Origin: DATBLE01 sp963837265
Lineage (GTDB): Bacteria; Actinomycetota; Thermoleophilia; Gaiellales; Gaiellaceae
Length of the DNA: 64,000 nucleotides
Assembly (NCBI GenBank): GCA_963837265.1
Contig: CAWIMQ010000008.1
Location: forward strand, 62,001-126,000
Direction: 5' to 3'
The translations under genes and the position numbers were made by a program. The notes under the pieces are model-generated. The model was not told the DNA's origin and ran no database searches. It saw nothing but the letters and a program-made list of their open reading frames with translations. Positions 16,156 through 24,251 of the stretch are shown here, piece by piece. Every line of letters begins with the position of its first letter. Positions within the stretch are counted from its first letter, which is position 1.

Positions 16156-16617
16156 TCAGAAACGGAGGTCGGAGCGAGGCCGGGAGAGGCCCAGCGCGGC
16201 CGCCCTGACAACCCTGCGGCGGAGCTCCTCGTCCGCGATCCCGGCACCCAGCGCGGCCGCAGCCCGCAGGGTCTCGGCCGTCGGCTCCGGGATCTCCGTG
16301 CGGGCCGCACACGGCTCCCCGGCTGCCTGCTCGGGGATGTGCCCGACCGCGAATCGCAACGCTTTCGGCGCGCCCACGCCGAGCCTCTCCCGCAGCCGGC
16401 CGAGCATCTCCGGGGCCAGCTGGCCGAGCTCGAATGCCCACGCCGACGACGACGTGTTCACATGCAGCGTGCCGTCGCGTGCGATGCGGGCCGGCCAGGC
16501 ATTCGCGGCCACCGTCGGGCCGACGGCCTCCGGCCACGCTGCGACGAGGTCCGGCATCCCGCCCTGCGGGCCGAAGCGCGACAGCTCGCGCTCGACCTCG
16601 CCCCCTATCCGTTCCAC
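16156..16617 (-). CDS. DUF721 protein (DciA-like, putative helicase-loading factor)
   Basis: 153 aa. DUF721 core: LVAAWPEAVGPTVAANAWPA followed by a beta-rich segment (DGTLHVNTSSSAWAFELGQL) that resembles a KH-like fold. DciA proteins load the replicative helicase in bacteria lacking DnaC/DnaI, and actinobacteria carry this gene next to recF. GTG start overlaps the recF 3' end by 13 nt. The C-terminal half is Ala/Arg-rich and poorly conserved. Family call is firm; helicase loading in this organism is from family knowledge. Confidence 0.85.
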   Translation of the reverse strand: MERIGGEVERELSRFGPQGGMPDLVAAWPEAVGPTVAANAWPARIARDGTLHVNTSSSAWAFELGQLAPEMLGRLRERLGVGAPKALRFAVGHIPEQAAGEPCAARTEIPEPTAETLRAAAALGAGIADEELRRRVVRAAALGLSRPRSDLRF

Positions 16618-17654
16618 CGGACCTTCCCCGGGGAGACCTCGAGGAGCTGCGCCGGCTCGCCCGGAAGCGTGTCGGCAGTCGTAGCCGTGATCAGGGCCTG
16701 CCCGCATCCCTCCATCTGCTCGACGAGGACGCGGCGGCGGTGCGGGTCGAGCTCCGAGAGCACGTCGTCGAGGAGCAGGAGCGGCGGCTCTCCGCGGCGG
16801 TCCGCGATCAGCGCCGCTTCGGCGAGCAGGAGCGCGAGCACCGCCGCCCGCTGTTCCCCCTGCGAGCCGAACGCACGCAGGTCGCGTGCGGCCGACACGA
16901 TCGAGACGTCGTGGAGGTGCGGTCCGAGCCCGGTCGAGCCACGCTCCAGATCGCGGGCGAGCCGCGCCTCCAGAGCGTCCCCCGTCGGCGGGTCGCCCTC
17001 GTAGGCAAGCGCGGCGGCGGGCAGTCCGAGGAGGCCGGCCTGCTCGGCGAAGGGGCCGGCGAGCGCGCTCAGCAGGTCCAGTCGGGCGGAGACGAGCGCC
17101 GTGCCGAGGTCGGCGACCTGGGCCGTCCACGGGGAGATCGCATCGCGGTCTCCCCGCTTCAACGCGGCGTTGCGCTGGGCCAGCGCGGCCGCGTAGTCGG
17201 CCGGCAGCGCCGCGCACGCGGGCAACAGCCGCCCGAGCGACCGGTCGAAGTAGGCGCGTCGCGCAGCGGGGCCGCTCTTCACGATCGCGAGCCGGTCGGG
17301 CGTGAACACGAGCGTCGCCGACTCCGACCTGAGCTGCTCCGCCGCCCGCAGCCGGGCCCCGTTCACCTCTGCGCGCTTCCCCTCGACCGTGGACAGGGTC
17401 ACGGCCGACCAGAGGGGCGTCTCGCCACGGCTTCCCTCGACCCGCACCCGTGCGGCCGTCTCGCCGAACCGGATCAGCTCCGTATCGGAGCGGGTGCGCG
17501 GCGAGAAGCCCTGCGTGCCGACGTGCAGCGACTCGAGCAGGTTCGTCTTGCCGGCGCCGTTCGGCCCCACCGCGAGCACGAGGCCGGGGCGAAGCGAAAG
17601 CTCGAGCCGCGGATACGACCGGAAGTTCGCCAGGAAGACCGAGGCGACGATCAG
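16605..17654 (-). CDS. recF: DNA replication and repair protein RecF
   Basis: 349 aa SMC-like ATPase of the RecFOR gap-repair pathway. Walker A GPNGAGKTN near residue 30, ABC signature near FGSQGEQRAAVLALLLAEA, Walker B in PLLLLDDVLSELDP. The family N-terminus (LANFRSYPRLELSL) is encoded upstream of any ATG, GTG or TTG; the only plausible initiator is CTG at 17654, which overlaps the dnaN stop as CTGA. The next usual start is the GTG in the LVLAVG stretch; it would remove the conserved FRSY region. Part of dnaA-dnaN-recF-DUF721. Confidence 0.93.
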   Translation of the reverse strand: MIVASVFLANFRSYPRLELSLRPGLVLAVGPNGAGKTNLLESLHVGTQGFSPRTRSDTELIRFGETAARVRVEGSRGETPLWSAVTLSTVEGKRAEVNGARLRAAEQLRSESATLVFTPDRLAIVKSGPAARRAYFDRSLGRLLPACAALPADYAAALAQRNAALKRGDRDAISPWTAQVADLGTALVSARLDLLSALAGPFAEQAGLLGLPAAALAYEGDPPTGDALEARLARDLERGSTGLGPHLHDVSIVSAARDLRAFGSQGEQRAAVLALLLAEAALIADRRGEPPLLLLDDVLSELDPHRRRVLVEQMEGCGQALITATTADTLPGEPAQLLEVSPGKVRWNG

Positions 17655-18781
17655 CCGGCGAGACGGATCGGCATGATCAGATACCAGAAGTCCTCACCGG
17701 GCCCCTGGATCAGGCCGGGCCGCAACGGATCGATGAGCCGCAGCCGCATCTCGTCTCCCTCGGTCGACTCGATGCCGTCGCGAAGGAACTCGGCGTTGAA
17801 GCCGATCTCGAGCGGCTCGCCCTCGAATCGGGCGGGCAGCGTCTCCCGGGCCTCCCCGACGTCCTGGGTCTGCGTCCACACCGTCACCTCGCCGTCGGCG
17901 AAGCGCAGGCGTAGCGGCGAGTTCCGGTGGGCCAGCACGGACGTCCGCCGGACGACCTCGAGGAGCTCCTCGCGGGGCAGCGCCACCTCGTGCTTGAACT
18001 CCTTCGGCTTGAGCTCGTCGAACTTGGGGAACTGGCCCTCGATGCGGCGGGTCGTCAGCCAGACGCCGTCGATGCCGAACAGGACCTGGTTCTCCCGCAC
18101 GCCGAGCTCCAGCGTGCCGCCCGGCACGGCCAGTCGCCGAACCTCCTCGAGTGCGCGGGCCGGCACGATCGCCTCGAGCTCGGGGACAGGCCCCTCGAGC
18201 AACGTTTCCTTATAGGACAGCCGGTACGAGTCGGTCGCCGCCATGACGAGCTTCCCCTCGCCGAACCGGACGAGGATCCCGGTCAGAACGGGCCTCGCCT
18301 CGTCCCGGGAGACGGCGCGCCCGACCGACGCCACGGTTGCGAGCAAGGCGTCCGCCTGAACCGTGTGGGTCGCTTCCGCGTCCGCGTCGGGCAGGCGCGG
18401 GAAGTCCTCCGCGCTGTACGTGTTCAGGCGATACTCGGCGGGGCCGCAGCGGATCTGGAGGACGTTCTCCTCCTCGTGGTACCCGAGCTCGACGTCCCCC
18501 GCCGGCAGGAGCCGCGACAGGTCGACCAGCAACCTGCCCGGCACGACGACCGCACCGTCACCCTCGACTCTGGCGTCGAGCCCGGCGCGCAGCGAGAGCT
18601 CCATGTCGGTAGCGGCGAGCTCCACCCGACCCCCCGCCGCCCGAATGAGCAAGCCGCCCAGAATCTGCACAGCGGTGCGCGTCGAGACCCCGCGGCCGAC
18701 GACGGCGAGCTTCTGTGCCAGCTCCTCCCGTGCACACGTGATGCGCAAGCCCGAGCCCAGCACTGTCTCTGCACTATTCAT
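17651..18781 (-). CDS. dnaN: DNA polymerase III beta sliding clamp
   Basis: 376 aa, three repeats of the clamp fold that dimerises around DNA and tethers polymerase III. Conserved stretches: RTAVQILGGLLI, FPRLPDAD, and the C-terminal YLIMPIRLAG, where P-I-R-L is the hydrophobic protein-binding pocket edge. Start ATG at 18781 begins the conserved first repeat after a short leader. Lies 155 nt downstream of dnaA; that gap has TGTGGACTG- and GTGTGGGCT-like sequences but no convincing DnaA box. Confidence 0.96.
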   Translation of the reverse strand: MNSAETVLGSGLRITCAREELAQKLAVVGRGVSTRTAVQILGGLLIRAAGGRVELAATDMELSLRAGLDARVEGDGAVVVPGRLLVDLSRLLPAGDVELGYHEEENVLQIRCGPAEYRLNTYSAEDFPRLPDADAEATHTVQADALLATVASVGRAVSRDEARPVLTGILVRFGEGKLVMAATDSYRLSYKETLLEGPVPELEAIVPARALEEVRRLAVPGGTLELGVRENQVLFGIDGVWLTTRRIEGQFPKFDELKPKEFKHEVALPREELLEVVRRTSVLAHRNSPLRLRFADGEVTVWTQTQDVGEARETLPARFEGEPLEIGFNAEFLRDGIESTEGDEMRLRLIDPLRPGLIQGPGEDFWYLIMPIRLAG

Positions 18782-18936
18782 TTGAGAGAAAAACCTTTCG
18801 TAGTACGTAGGCGGTGTGGACTGCGTGGAAGACGGCCGCATTCCCGCCCGGCGAGCCGTTTTCGGTGTGGGCTCGCGCTGGGGAGAACATCGCGTTGTCG
18901 ACAGGCCGCCAGATGCCGGACCGGGAGTGCACAGGC

Positions 18937-20277
18937 TCAGGTGACCCGCTTGATCCGTGCGGTCAGTTCCTGCACAAGGTTGTACACAGTGCGATCCGCG
19001 CGGATCATGTTCTGGATCTTCCCGTTGGCGTGCAGGACGGTCGTGTGGTCGCGGTCGCCGAAGTGCTTGCCGATCTTGGGCAGGGACGAGTCGGTCAGCT
19101 CGCGCGACAGGTACATCGCCACCTGGCGCGGGAAGACGATGTTCTGCGAGCGCTTGTGGCTGCAGAGCTCCTCGAGACCCATACTGAACCGCTCGCACAC
19201 GACCTCCTGGATGCGCTCGATCGTCACCTGGGCGACCTCGCCCTGGGGGAAGACGTCCTTGAGCACGTCCTGGGCGAGATCGGCGCTCATCGGCCGGCCG
19301 GTCAGGGAGGCGAACGCGACCACCCGGGTCAACGCACCCTCGAGCTCGCGGATGTTGGTCGAGATCCGCCCGGCGACGAACGTGAGCAGCTGCGGGTCGG
19401 GGATGTGAATCCCGTCCGTCTTCACCTTCTTGCGCAGGATCGCGATCCGGGTCTCGAGGTCGGGCGGCTGGATGTCCGTGATCAGGCCCCACTCGAACCG
19501 CGAGCGCAGCCGCGCCTCCAGCGTCGCGATCTCCTTCGGCGGCCTGTCGGAGGAGAGTACGATCTGGCTGCCCGACTCGTACAGCGAGTTGAAGGTGTGG
19601 AAGAACTCCTCCTGGAACCGCTCCTTGCCCTCGAAGAACTGGACGTCGTCGATCAGCAGGAGGTCGTAGTTGCGATACCGCTGCTTGAAGCCCTCGATCC
19701 GCTTGTCGCGGAGGGAGTTGATGAAGTCGTTGACGAACGACTCGCTCGTCACGTAGCGCACGGAGAGGCTTCCCGGGTGCTCCATCACGTACTGGGCGAT
19801 CGCCTGGAGGAGATGGGTCTTCCCGAGGCCGGTGCCTCCGTAGATGAAGAGCGGGTTGTAGGCCTGCGCGGGCGCCTCCGCGACGGCGAGCGCAGCCGCG
19901 TGGGCGAAGCGGTTGGACGAGCCGATCACGAAGAGGTCGAACGTGTACTTCGTGTTCAGGCCGGACACGCTCATCCGCTGCTGGGGCGGCTGGGTGACGT
20001 CCGGGACCGCGTCGGTCTGCGTGACGGTGAGCTGGATCCGCCGCTGGTGGCCGGTTGCGTCGCGGGCGGCGGCCCGGATCAGCTCGATGAAGTGGCCCTC
20101 GATCCACTCGCGCGTGAAGTCGTTCGGCACGGCGAGGAGAAAGGAGTCGTCGGTCACCTCCATTCCCTCGACCTCGCCGAACCACGTCCGGTAGGTCGAG
20201 TCGTTCAGCGCACCCTTGAGCCGGCCTGCAACCTCGGTCCAAAGCGTCTCCGCACTCAACTCGATCGGTTGCTCCAC
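18937..20277 (-). CDS. dnaA: Chromosomal replication initiator protein DnaA
   Basis: 446 aa. Domain I (LWTEVAGRLKGALNDSTYRTWF), short linker, AAA+ domain III with Walker A GGTGLGKTH and Walker B LLLIDDVQFF, and domain IV with the DnaA signature (SHKRSQNIVFPRQVAMYLSR and FGDRDHTTVLHA) that reads DnaA boxes. GTG at 20277 is preferred; an in-frame ATG at 20322 would lie inside the predicted -10 box. AGGAGG sits 16 nt before the GTG, a little far. Divergent from rpmH across the origin. Confidence 0.96.
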   Translation of the reverse strand: MEQPIELSAETLWTEVAGRLKGALNDSTYRTWFGEVEGMEVTDDSFLLAVPNDFTREWIEGHFIELIRAAARDATGHQRRIQLTVTQTDAVPDVTQPPQQRMSVSGLNTKYTFDLFVIGSSNRFAHAAALAVAEAPAQAYNPLFIYGGTGLGKTHLLQAIAQYVMEHPGSLSVRYVTSESFVNDFINSLRDKRIEGFKQRYRNYDLLLIDDVQFFEGKERFQEEFFHTFNSLYESGSQIVLSSDRPPKEIATLEARLRSRFEWGLITDIQPPDLETRIAILRKKVKTDGIHIPDPQLLTFVAGRISTNIRELEGALTRVVAFASLTGRPMSADLAQDVLKDVFPQGEVAQVTIERIQEVVCERFSMGLEELCSHKRSQNIVFPRQVAMYLSRELTDSSLPKIGKHFGDRDHTTVLHANGKIQNMIRADRTVYNLVQELTARIKRVT

Positions 20278-20317
20278 CCGGCGGGCCCCAGCTCCTCCTA
20301 GACGACAGCGATGGGCG

Positions 20318-20346
20318 AGCATAGCAACGTGGGTGCGCGCCTACAA
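20318..20346 (-). promoter_or_regulatory. Candidate dnaA promoter
   Basis: On the minus strand, TTGTAG (20346-20341), 17 nt spacer, TATGCT (20323-20318). Matches to TTGACA/TATAAT are 3/6 and 4/6, with ideal spacing. Transcription would begin near 20311, giving a leader that includes AGGAGG before the GTG. Confidence 0.45.
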
Positions 20347-20364
20347 TGGTCGGTCTCGACCCTC

Positions 20365-20530
20365 GCCCAATCGGTAAAACCAGCCCTTTTCCAGGTATTT
20401 TTGCGGTTCCACACGTCTCTCCACAGGTGTGGAAAGGGGGTGTCGAAGTGGTGACGCGCGGCCGTGAAAACACCCCGTCTGCTCGCCCTTTGCCACCTCG
20501 TGCTGTCCACAGCAGAGGTGTGGAGAACTC
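20365..20530. other. oriC: Replication origin (oriC) with five DnaA-box-like sites
   Basis: The dnaA-rpmH gap is the conserved actinobacterial origin position and the point where gene direction flips. Sites sharing TCCACA: GGTTCCACA 20405-20413 (+), CTCTCCACA 20417-20425 (+), CTTTCCACA 20428-20436 (-), CTGTCCACA 20503-20511 (+), TTCTCCACA 20519-20527 (-). Four form two inverted pairs about 86 nt apart. The most AT-rich stretch of the gap is about 20375-20410 (AGCCCTTTTCC, GGTATTTTTGCGG), a candidate unwinding element. No perfect TTATCCACA is present. Confidence 0.8.
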
Positions 20531-20547
20531 GTCGCGAAAACCTCGTC

Positions 20548-20553
20548 TATACT
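20548..20553 (+). promoter_or_regulatory. Candidate -10 (TATACT) of the rpmH promoter
   Basis: TATACT matches 5 of 6 consensus positions and lies 79 nt before rpmH. The -35 position is poor but would overlap the last DnaA-box-like site (20519-20527), suggesting possible control by DnaA. Confidence 0.4.
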
Positions 20554-20631
20554 GGCGACCCGCGGCCCGCCGGCCGCCGTTTTCTTGTCCCGAAGGACTC
20601 TGCTGGCCTCGCTCGTGAACCGGAACCACTC

Positions 20632-20766
20632 GTGAAGCGCACCTATCAGCCCAATGTGCGCAGGCGGAAGCGCAAGCACGGCTTCCGGGCGCGCATGTCC
20701 ACTCGCGCCGGCCGTGCGATCCTCAAGCGGCGGCGGGCGAAAGGCCGGAAGCGGCTCTCCGCCTGA
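20632..20766 (+). CDS. rpmH: 50S ribosomal protein L34
   Basis: 44 aa, highly basic. The whole sequence is diagnostic: KRTYQPNVRRRKRKHGF at the start and GRAILKRRRAKGRKRL at the end. GTG start. First gene to the right of the origin, followed by rnpA as in most bacteria. Confidence 0.98.
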   Translation: MKRTYQPNVRRRKRKHGFRARMSTRAGRAILKRRRAKGRKRLSA

Positions 20767-20785
20767 GGCGGGGCACACCGCGGTC

Positions 20786-21130
20786 GTGCAGCGCCGCCAC
20801 CGCCTCTCCCGCTCCAGGGACTTCGATGCCGTCTACCGGCACGGCCGCTCGGTCTCGACCCGGTTTCTCGTCCTGTACTGGTTTCCGCGGGACGACGACG
20901 GCGACCCCCGGCTCGGAATCGCCGTGCCGAAGGGAACCGGCACGGCGGTCGAGCGCAACCGGGTGAAGCGGCGGCTGAAGGAGATCTGGCGGGGCCGGCT
21001 GTCCCAGGTTCCGCCGGGCCGCGACTACGTGCTGATCGCACGCCCCGCTCTCGCCGATGCGCTGCAGGCTCGTGACCAGGCCTGGCTGGGCGAGCGGCTG
21101 GACGAGGTGCTCGGGAAGGCGTCGGCGTGA
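20786..21130 (+). CDS. rnpA: Ribonuclease P protein component
   Basis: 114 aa basic protein that assists the RNase P RNA in tRNA 5' maturation. Family signature RNRVKRRLKEIWR near residue 55 and the N-terminal RLSRSRDFDAVYRHGR are present. GTG start 19 nt after rpmH. Stop overlaps yidD (GTGA). Confidence 0.96.
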   Translation: MQRRHRLSRSRDFDAVYRHGRSVSTRFLVLYWFPRDDDGDPRLGIAVPKGTGTAVERNRVKRRLKEIWRGRLSQVPPGRDYVLIARPALADALQARDQAWLGERLDEVLGKASA

Positions 21131-21342
21131 GGCACGTGAGCCTCGTCCTGCGCGCGTTCTTTCCCTCGCCGGGCGTGGCCGGCGCCCCCACCTGCAAGTA
21201 CCACCCGTCCTGCTCGGAGTACGCCTCCCTCGCCTATCGCGAGCTCGGCCTCGTGCGCGGGACGCTGAAGACTGCCTGGCGACTCGCCCGCTGCAACCCG
21301 TGGAGCCGCGGCGGGGTGGACTACCCGGGGCGCCTGCGGTGA
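21127..21342 (+). CDS. yidD: Membrane protein insertion efficiency factor YidD
   Basis: 71 aa. Signature CKYHPSCSEYA with the clustered Cys, and CNPWSRGGVDYP at the C-terminus. The family is a small membrane-associated helper of YidC insertion. Overlaps rnpA and yidC by 4 nt each, so the cluster is translationally coupled. Confidence 0.96.
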   Translation: MRHVSLVLRAFFPSPGVAGAPTCKYHPSCSEYASLAYRELGLVRGTLKTAWRLARCNPWSRGGVDYPGRLR

Positions 21343-22172
21343 TCGTCGCCGGCGTCCTCAGCCCGATCGAGAACGCGCTCGCGTGGCTCCTCCGCCATCT
21401 GCACGACACCGTCGGCCTCTCGTGGGGCTGGTCGATCGTCGCCCTCACGGTGATCGTCCGCGTCGTCCTCGTCCCGATCATGGTCAGGCAGATCCACTCG
21501 ATGCAGCGGATGCAGGCGCACATGCCGGAGATGAAGGCGATCCAGCAGAAGTACAAGGCCGACCGGCAGCGGCTGAACGAGGAGCTGATGAAGTTCTACA
21601 AGGAGAAGGAGATCAACCCGGCCGCCTCGTGCCTGCCGATGGTCTTCCAGATCCCCGTCTTCTTCGCCCTGTACTTCGTCCTCCGGAACTTCACGCACCA
21701 CGTGCCGCCCGCCGACCTGATCGGCCACAAGCTCGGCTGGCTGATGGTGCCGGACATCACCCAGAAGATCACCCACCACTGGTCGGGGTGGATCCTGCTC
21801 GTCGTCTACATCGGAAGCCAGATCGGCTATGCGATCTTCGGGACGCCGCCGAACATCCCGAGAAGCCAGAAGATGCTGTTCATCGTGCTCCCGATCTTCA
21901 TCGTCCCGTTCGCGACCCGCTTCCCGGTCGGCCTGCTCATGTACTGGATGACGACCAACCTCTGGACGATCGGCCAGGGGATCATCACGCGGAGGCTGAC
22001 GCCGGCGCCACCGCCGCCGCCGCGCCGCTCGTCGCGGACGCCGCCGAAGGAGCAGGCTGCGCCGGCGGACGGCGCAGGGCCCTCCGGGCGGCCGGGGGAG
22101 CGGCCCGTCCGCTCCGCCGCTCCCGGCCCTCCCCGGCGTGTGAAGAGGAAGAAGAGAAAGGGGGGTCGGTGA
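21339..22172 (+). CDS. yidC: Membrane protein insertase YidC
   Basis: 277 aa Oxa1-type insertase, without the large periplasmic domain of proteobacterial YidC. Five membrane helices can be placed; the cytosolic coiled hairpin (MQRMQAHMPEMKAIQQKY) and the substrate-groove Arg in TVIVRVVLVPIM are visible. The C-terminus is a basic, Pro-rich tail (RRVKRKKRKGGR) likely to touch ribosomal RNA. Inserts membrane proteins alone or with Sec. GTG start overlaps yidD. Confidence 0.96.
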   Translation: MIVAGVLSPIENALAWLLRHLHDTVGLSWGWSIVALTVIVRVVLVPIMVRQIHSMQRMQAHMPEMKAIQQKYKADRQRLNEELMKFYKEKEINPAASCLPMVFQIPVFFALYFVLRNFTHHVPPADLIGHKLGWLMVPDITQKITHHWSGWILLVVYIGSQIGYAIFGTPPNIPRSQKMLFIVLPIFIVPFATRFPVGLLMYWMTTNLWTIGQGIITRRLTPAPPPPPRRSSRTPPKEQAAPADGAGPSGRPGERPVRSAAPGPPRRVKRKKRKGGR

Positions 22173-22870
22173 CGGAGTCCGGCGATGCGGAGCGGCATCG
22201 TGTCGAAGCGACCGGGGAGACCGTCGGCGAGGCGAAGTGGCGAGCGCTCAACGAGCTGGAGCGCCTCGCGCCGGGGCTCGACAAGTCGGAGGTCCGCTTC
22301 GAGGTGCTCTCCGAGGGCGAGCGCGGCCTGCTCGGTGTCGGGTACGCACCGGCGCGGGTGGTCGCGACCGCCGAGGCGGTTCCGGCCCGACCGCCCGCGG
22401 CGGAGCCGCCGGGTGACGACAGCGACCTTGCGGCCGACCTGCGCGACCTGCTCGAGCGGGTGGTTGTGGCCCTCGGCCTGACCTGCCGGGTGGAGGTGGC
22501 CGAGGACGACGAGACGGTGACCGCCTCCCTGGTCGGCGGCGACCTCGGGCTCGTGATCGGCCGCCACGGCCAGACGATCGACGCGATCCAGTATCTCGCG
22601 AGCGCGGTCTCGTGGCGGGCCTACGGTGATGCCCGCAAGGCCGTCGTGGTGGACGCCGCCGGCTACCGGGAGCGCCGCCGCGAGACGCTGGAAGCGCTGG
22701 CCGCCCGCAGCGCCGCGCGCGCGAAGTCGACCGGCGGGCCCGTCGAGCTCGAGCCGATGTCCTCGATCGAGAGGCGAATCGTCCACCTCCGGCTCAAGGA
22801 CGAGCCCGGGGTGTCGACGCGGAGCGAGGGCGAGGAGCCGTACCGCTACGTCGTCGTCGAAGCCGACTGA
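22169..22870 (+). CDS. khpB: RNA-binding protein Jag/KhpB (Jag-N, KH and R3H domains)
   Basis: 233 aa. N-terminal Jag_N domain (EATGETVGEAKWRALNEL), KH domain with the GRHGQTIDAIQYL loop near residue 135, and R3H domain ending in EPMSSIERRIVHLRL. Binds RNA and is linked to cell-shape control in Gram-positives. Usual position between yidC and rsmG. GTG overlaps the yidC stop. Confidence 0.93.
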   Translation: MTESGDAERHRVEATGETVGEAKWRALNELERLAPGLDKSEVRFEVLSEGERGLLGVGYAPARVVATAEAVPARPPAAEPPGDDSDLAADLRDLLERVVVALGLTCRVEVAEDDETVTASLVGGDLGLVIGRHGQTIDAIQYLASAVSWRAYGDARKAVVVDAAGYRERRRETLEALAARSAARAKSTGGPVELEPMSSIERRIVHLRLKDEPGVSTRSEGEEPYRYVVVEAD

Positions 22871-22952
22871 CGAGCGGGTCGAGCGCTGGCTCGCGCGCCT
22901 GCTCGAGACCCGGGGCCTGACCGCGATCCGGGACCCGGCCGAGGCGAGGCGG

Positions 22953-23453
22953 GTGCACCTGGACGCGAGCCTCCTGGTGCTTCCGCTCGTCGAGCGCTTC
23001 CGCGGCCCGATCGTGGACGTCGGCTCCGGCGGCGGCGCCCCGGGCATCCCGCTCGCGGCGGCACTTCCGGACCGGGAGGTGGTCCTGCTCGAGGCGACCG
23101 GGAGGAAGTGCCGGTTCCTCGAATCGGTCTCGCGTGACTTCGCCAACGTCCAGGTGGTCCACGGCCGGGCGGAGGACCAGGAGATCGAACGTTTCGGGGT
23201 AGCCGTCGCGAAGGCGCTCGCGCCGCCCGTGGTTGCGCTCGAGTGGTGCCTGCCGCTGGTCGCGACCGGCGGCGCTGCGATTTTGCTCGTCGGCCCCGGT
23301 GCCGCCGGGGACGCCGTGGCGGCCGCGGCCGGACGTCTGGGCGGCGGTGTCCCGGAGGTCCATCACGGAGCCCTGGTCGTGCCGAAAGCCTCCCCGACGC
23401 CGCCGGGCTTTCCGCGCCGACCCGGGGTCGCGCGGAAGCGGCCGCTCGCCTAG
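22953..23453 (+). CDS. rsmG: 16S rRNA (guanine527-N7)-methyltransferase RsmG, start uncertain
   Basis: SAM-dependent methylation of G527 in 16S rRNA. SAM-binding motif VDVGSGGGAPGIPLA and later GRAEDQE are present. GTG at 22953 is the first usual start in frame and gives 166 aa, shorter than the 200-240 aa family. Homology to the N-terminal helix (VERWLARLLETRGLTAIRDP) continues upstream to the khpB stop with no ATG, GTG or TTG; CTG at 22899 or an initiator near 22878 is possible. Activity loss through truncation cannot be excluded, but codon pattern upstream looks coding. Confidence 0.87.
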   Translation: MHLDASLLVLPLVERFRGPIVDVGSGGGAPGIPLAAALPDREVVLLEATGRKCRFLESVSRDFANVQVVHGRAEDQEIERFGVAVAKALAPPVVALEWCLPLVATGGAAILLVGPGAAGDAVAAAAGRLGGGVPEVHHGALVVPKASPTPPGFPRRPGVARKRPLA

Positions 23454-23491
23454 AAGAGGGAGCCGTCCGCCGGCAGGGAAAGAATGTTCTC

Positions 23492-24247
23492 GTGTCCGGA
23501 CGGATCTACGCGATCGCGAACCAGAAGGGCGGGGTCGGGAAGACGACCACGGCCGTGAACCTCGCCGCCTGCCTCGCGGAGGCAGGCGAGCGGGCGCTCG
23601 TCATCGATCTCGACCCGCAGGCGAACGCCACCTCCGGGCTGGGGGAACGCGCCAACGGCACGTCCAGCTACGATCTGCTCGACGGCGCTCCTCTCGCCGA
23701 GCTGGCGAAGCCGACCAAGTTCCGGAACCTCTGGCTCGTTCCCTCGAAGCCGGACCTGGCAGGCGCGGCCGTCGAGCTCGCGGGCCGCGAGGACGGCGAG
23801 CGCTTCCTGGCCGCGTCGCTGGAGGGTGCCGGCGAGGGCTACGCGTTCGTCTTCCTCGACTGCCCGCCGTCGCTCGGCCCGCTGACGGTGAACGCGCTGG
23901 CCGCCGCCGACCGGGTGCTCGTCCCGGTCCAGGCCGAGTACTACGCGCTCGAGGGGCTCTCCCAGCTCCTGCGGTCGGTCGACATCATCAAGGCGCGACT
24001 GAACCCGAGGCTCGCGGTCGCCGGCGTGCTGCTGACCATGGTCGACGCCCGCACGCGGCTGTCCGCGGACGTCGACAACGAGCTCCGCCGGCACCTCGGC
24101 GAGCTCGTCTTCAAGACGAGTGTGCCGCGGTCGGTGCGCCTTGCCGAGGCGCCCAGCCACGGTCTCCCCGCGATCGCCTACGACCGCCGGTCCGCCGGCG
24201 CCGAGGCCTACTGGAAGGTGGCGATGGAGCTTGTCGAGCGAAGCTGA
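23492..24247 (+). CDS. parA: Chromosome-partitioning ATPase ParA/Soj
   Basis: 251 aa deviant Walker-A ATPase: KGGVGKTTTAVNLA at residues 12-25, Walker B FLDCPPSLG, and ALEGLSQLL typical of ParA. Works with ParB to move origins apart and, in related bacteria, to regulate initiation. GTG start is preceded by GGGAAAGA. Four nt before parB. Confidence 0.95.
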   Translation: MSGRIYAIANQKGGVGKTTTAVNLAACLAEAGERALVIDLDPQANATSGLGERANGTSSYDLLDGAPLAELAKPTKFRNLWLVPSKPDLAGAAVELAGREDGERFLAASLEGAGEGYAFVFLDCPPSLGPLTVNALAAADRVLVPVQAEYYALEGLSQLLRSVDIIKARLNPRLAVAGVLLTMVDARTRLSADVDNELRRHLGELVFKTSVPRSVRLAEAPSHGLPAIAYDRRSAGAEAYWKVAMELVERS

Positions 24248-24251
24248 GTCC

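Noticed and set aside
18782..18936. Possible DnaA boxes between dnaN and dnaA
   Set aside because: TGTGGACTG and similar strings miss key TCCACA positions or lie singly; the dnaA-rpmH gap is far better.
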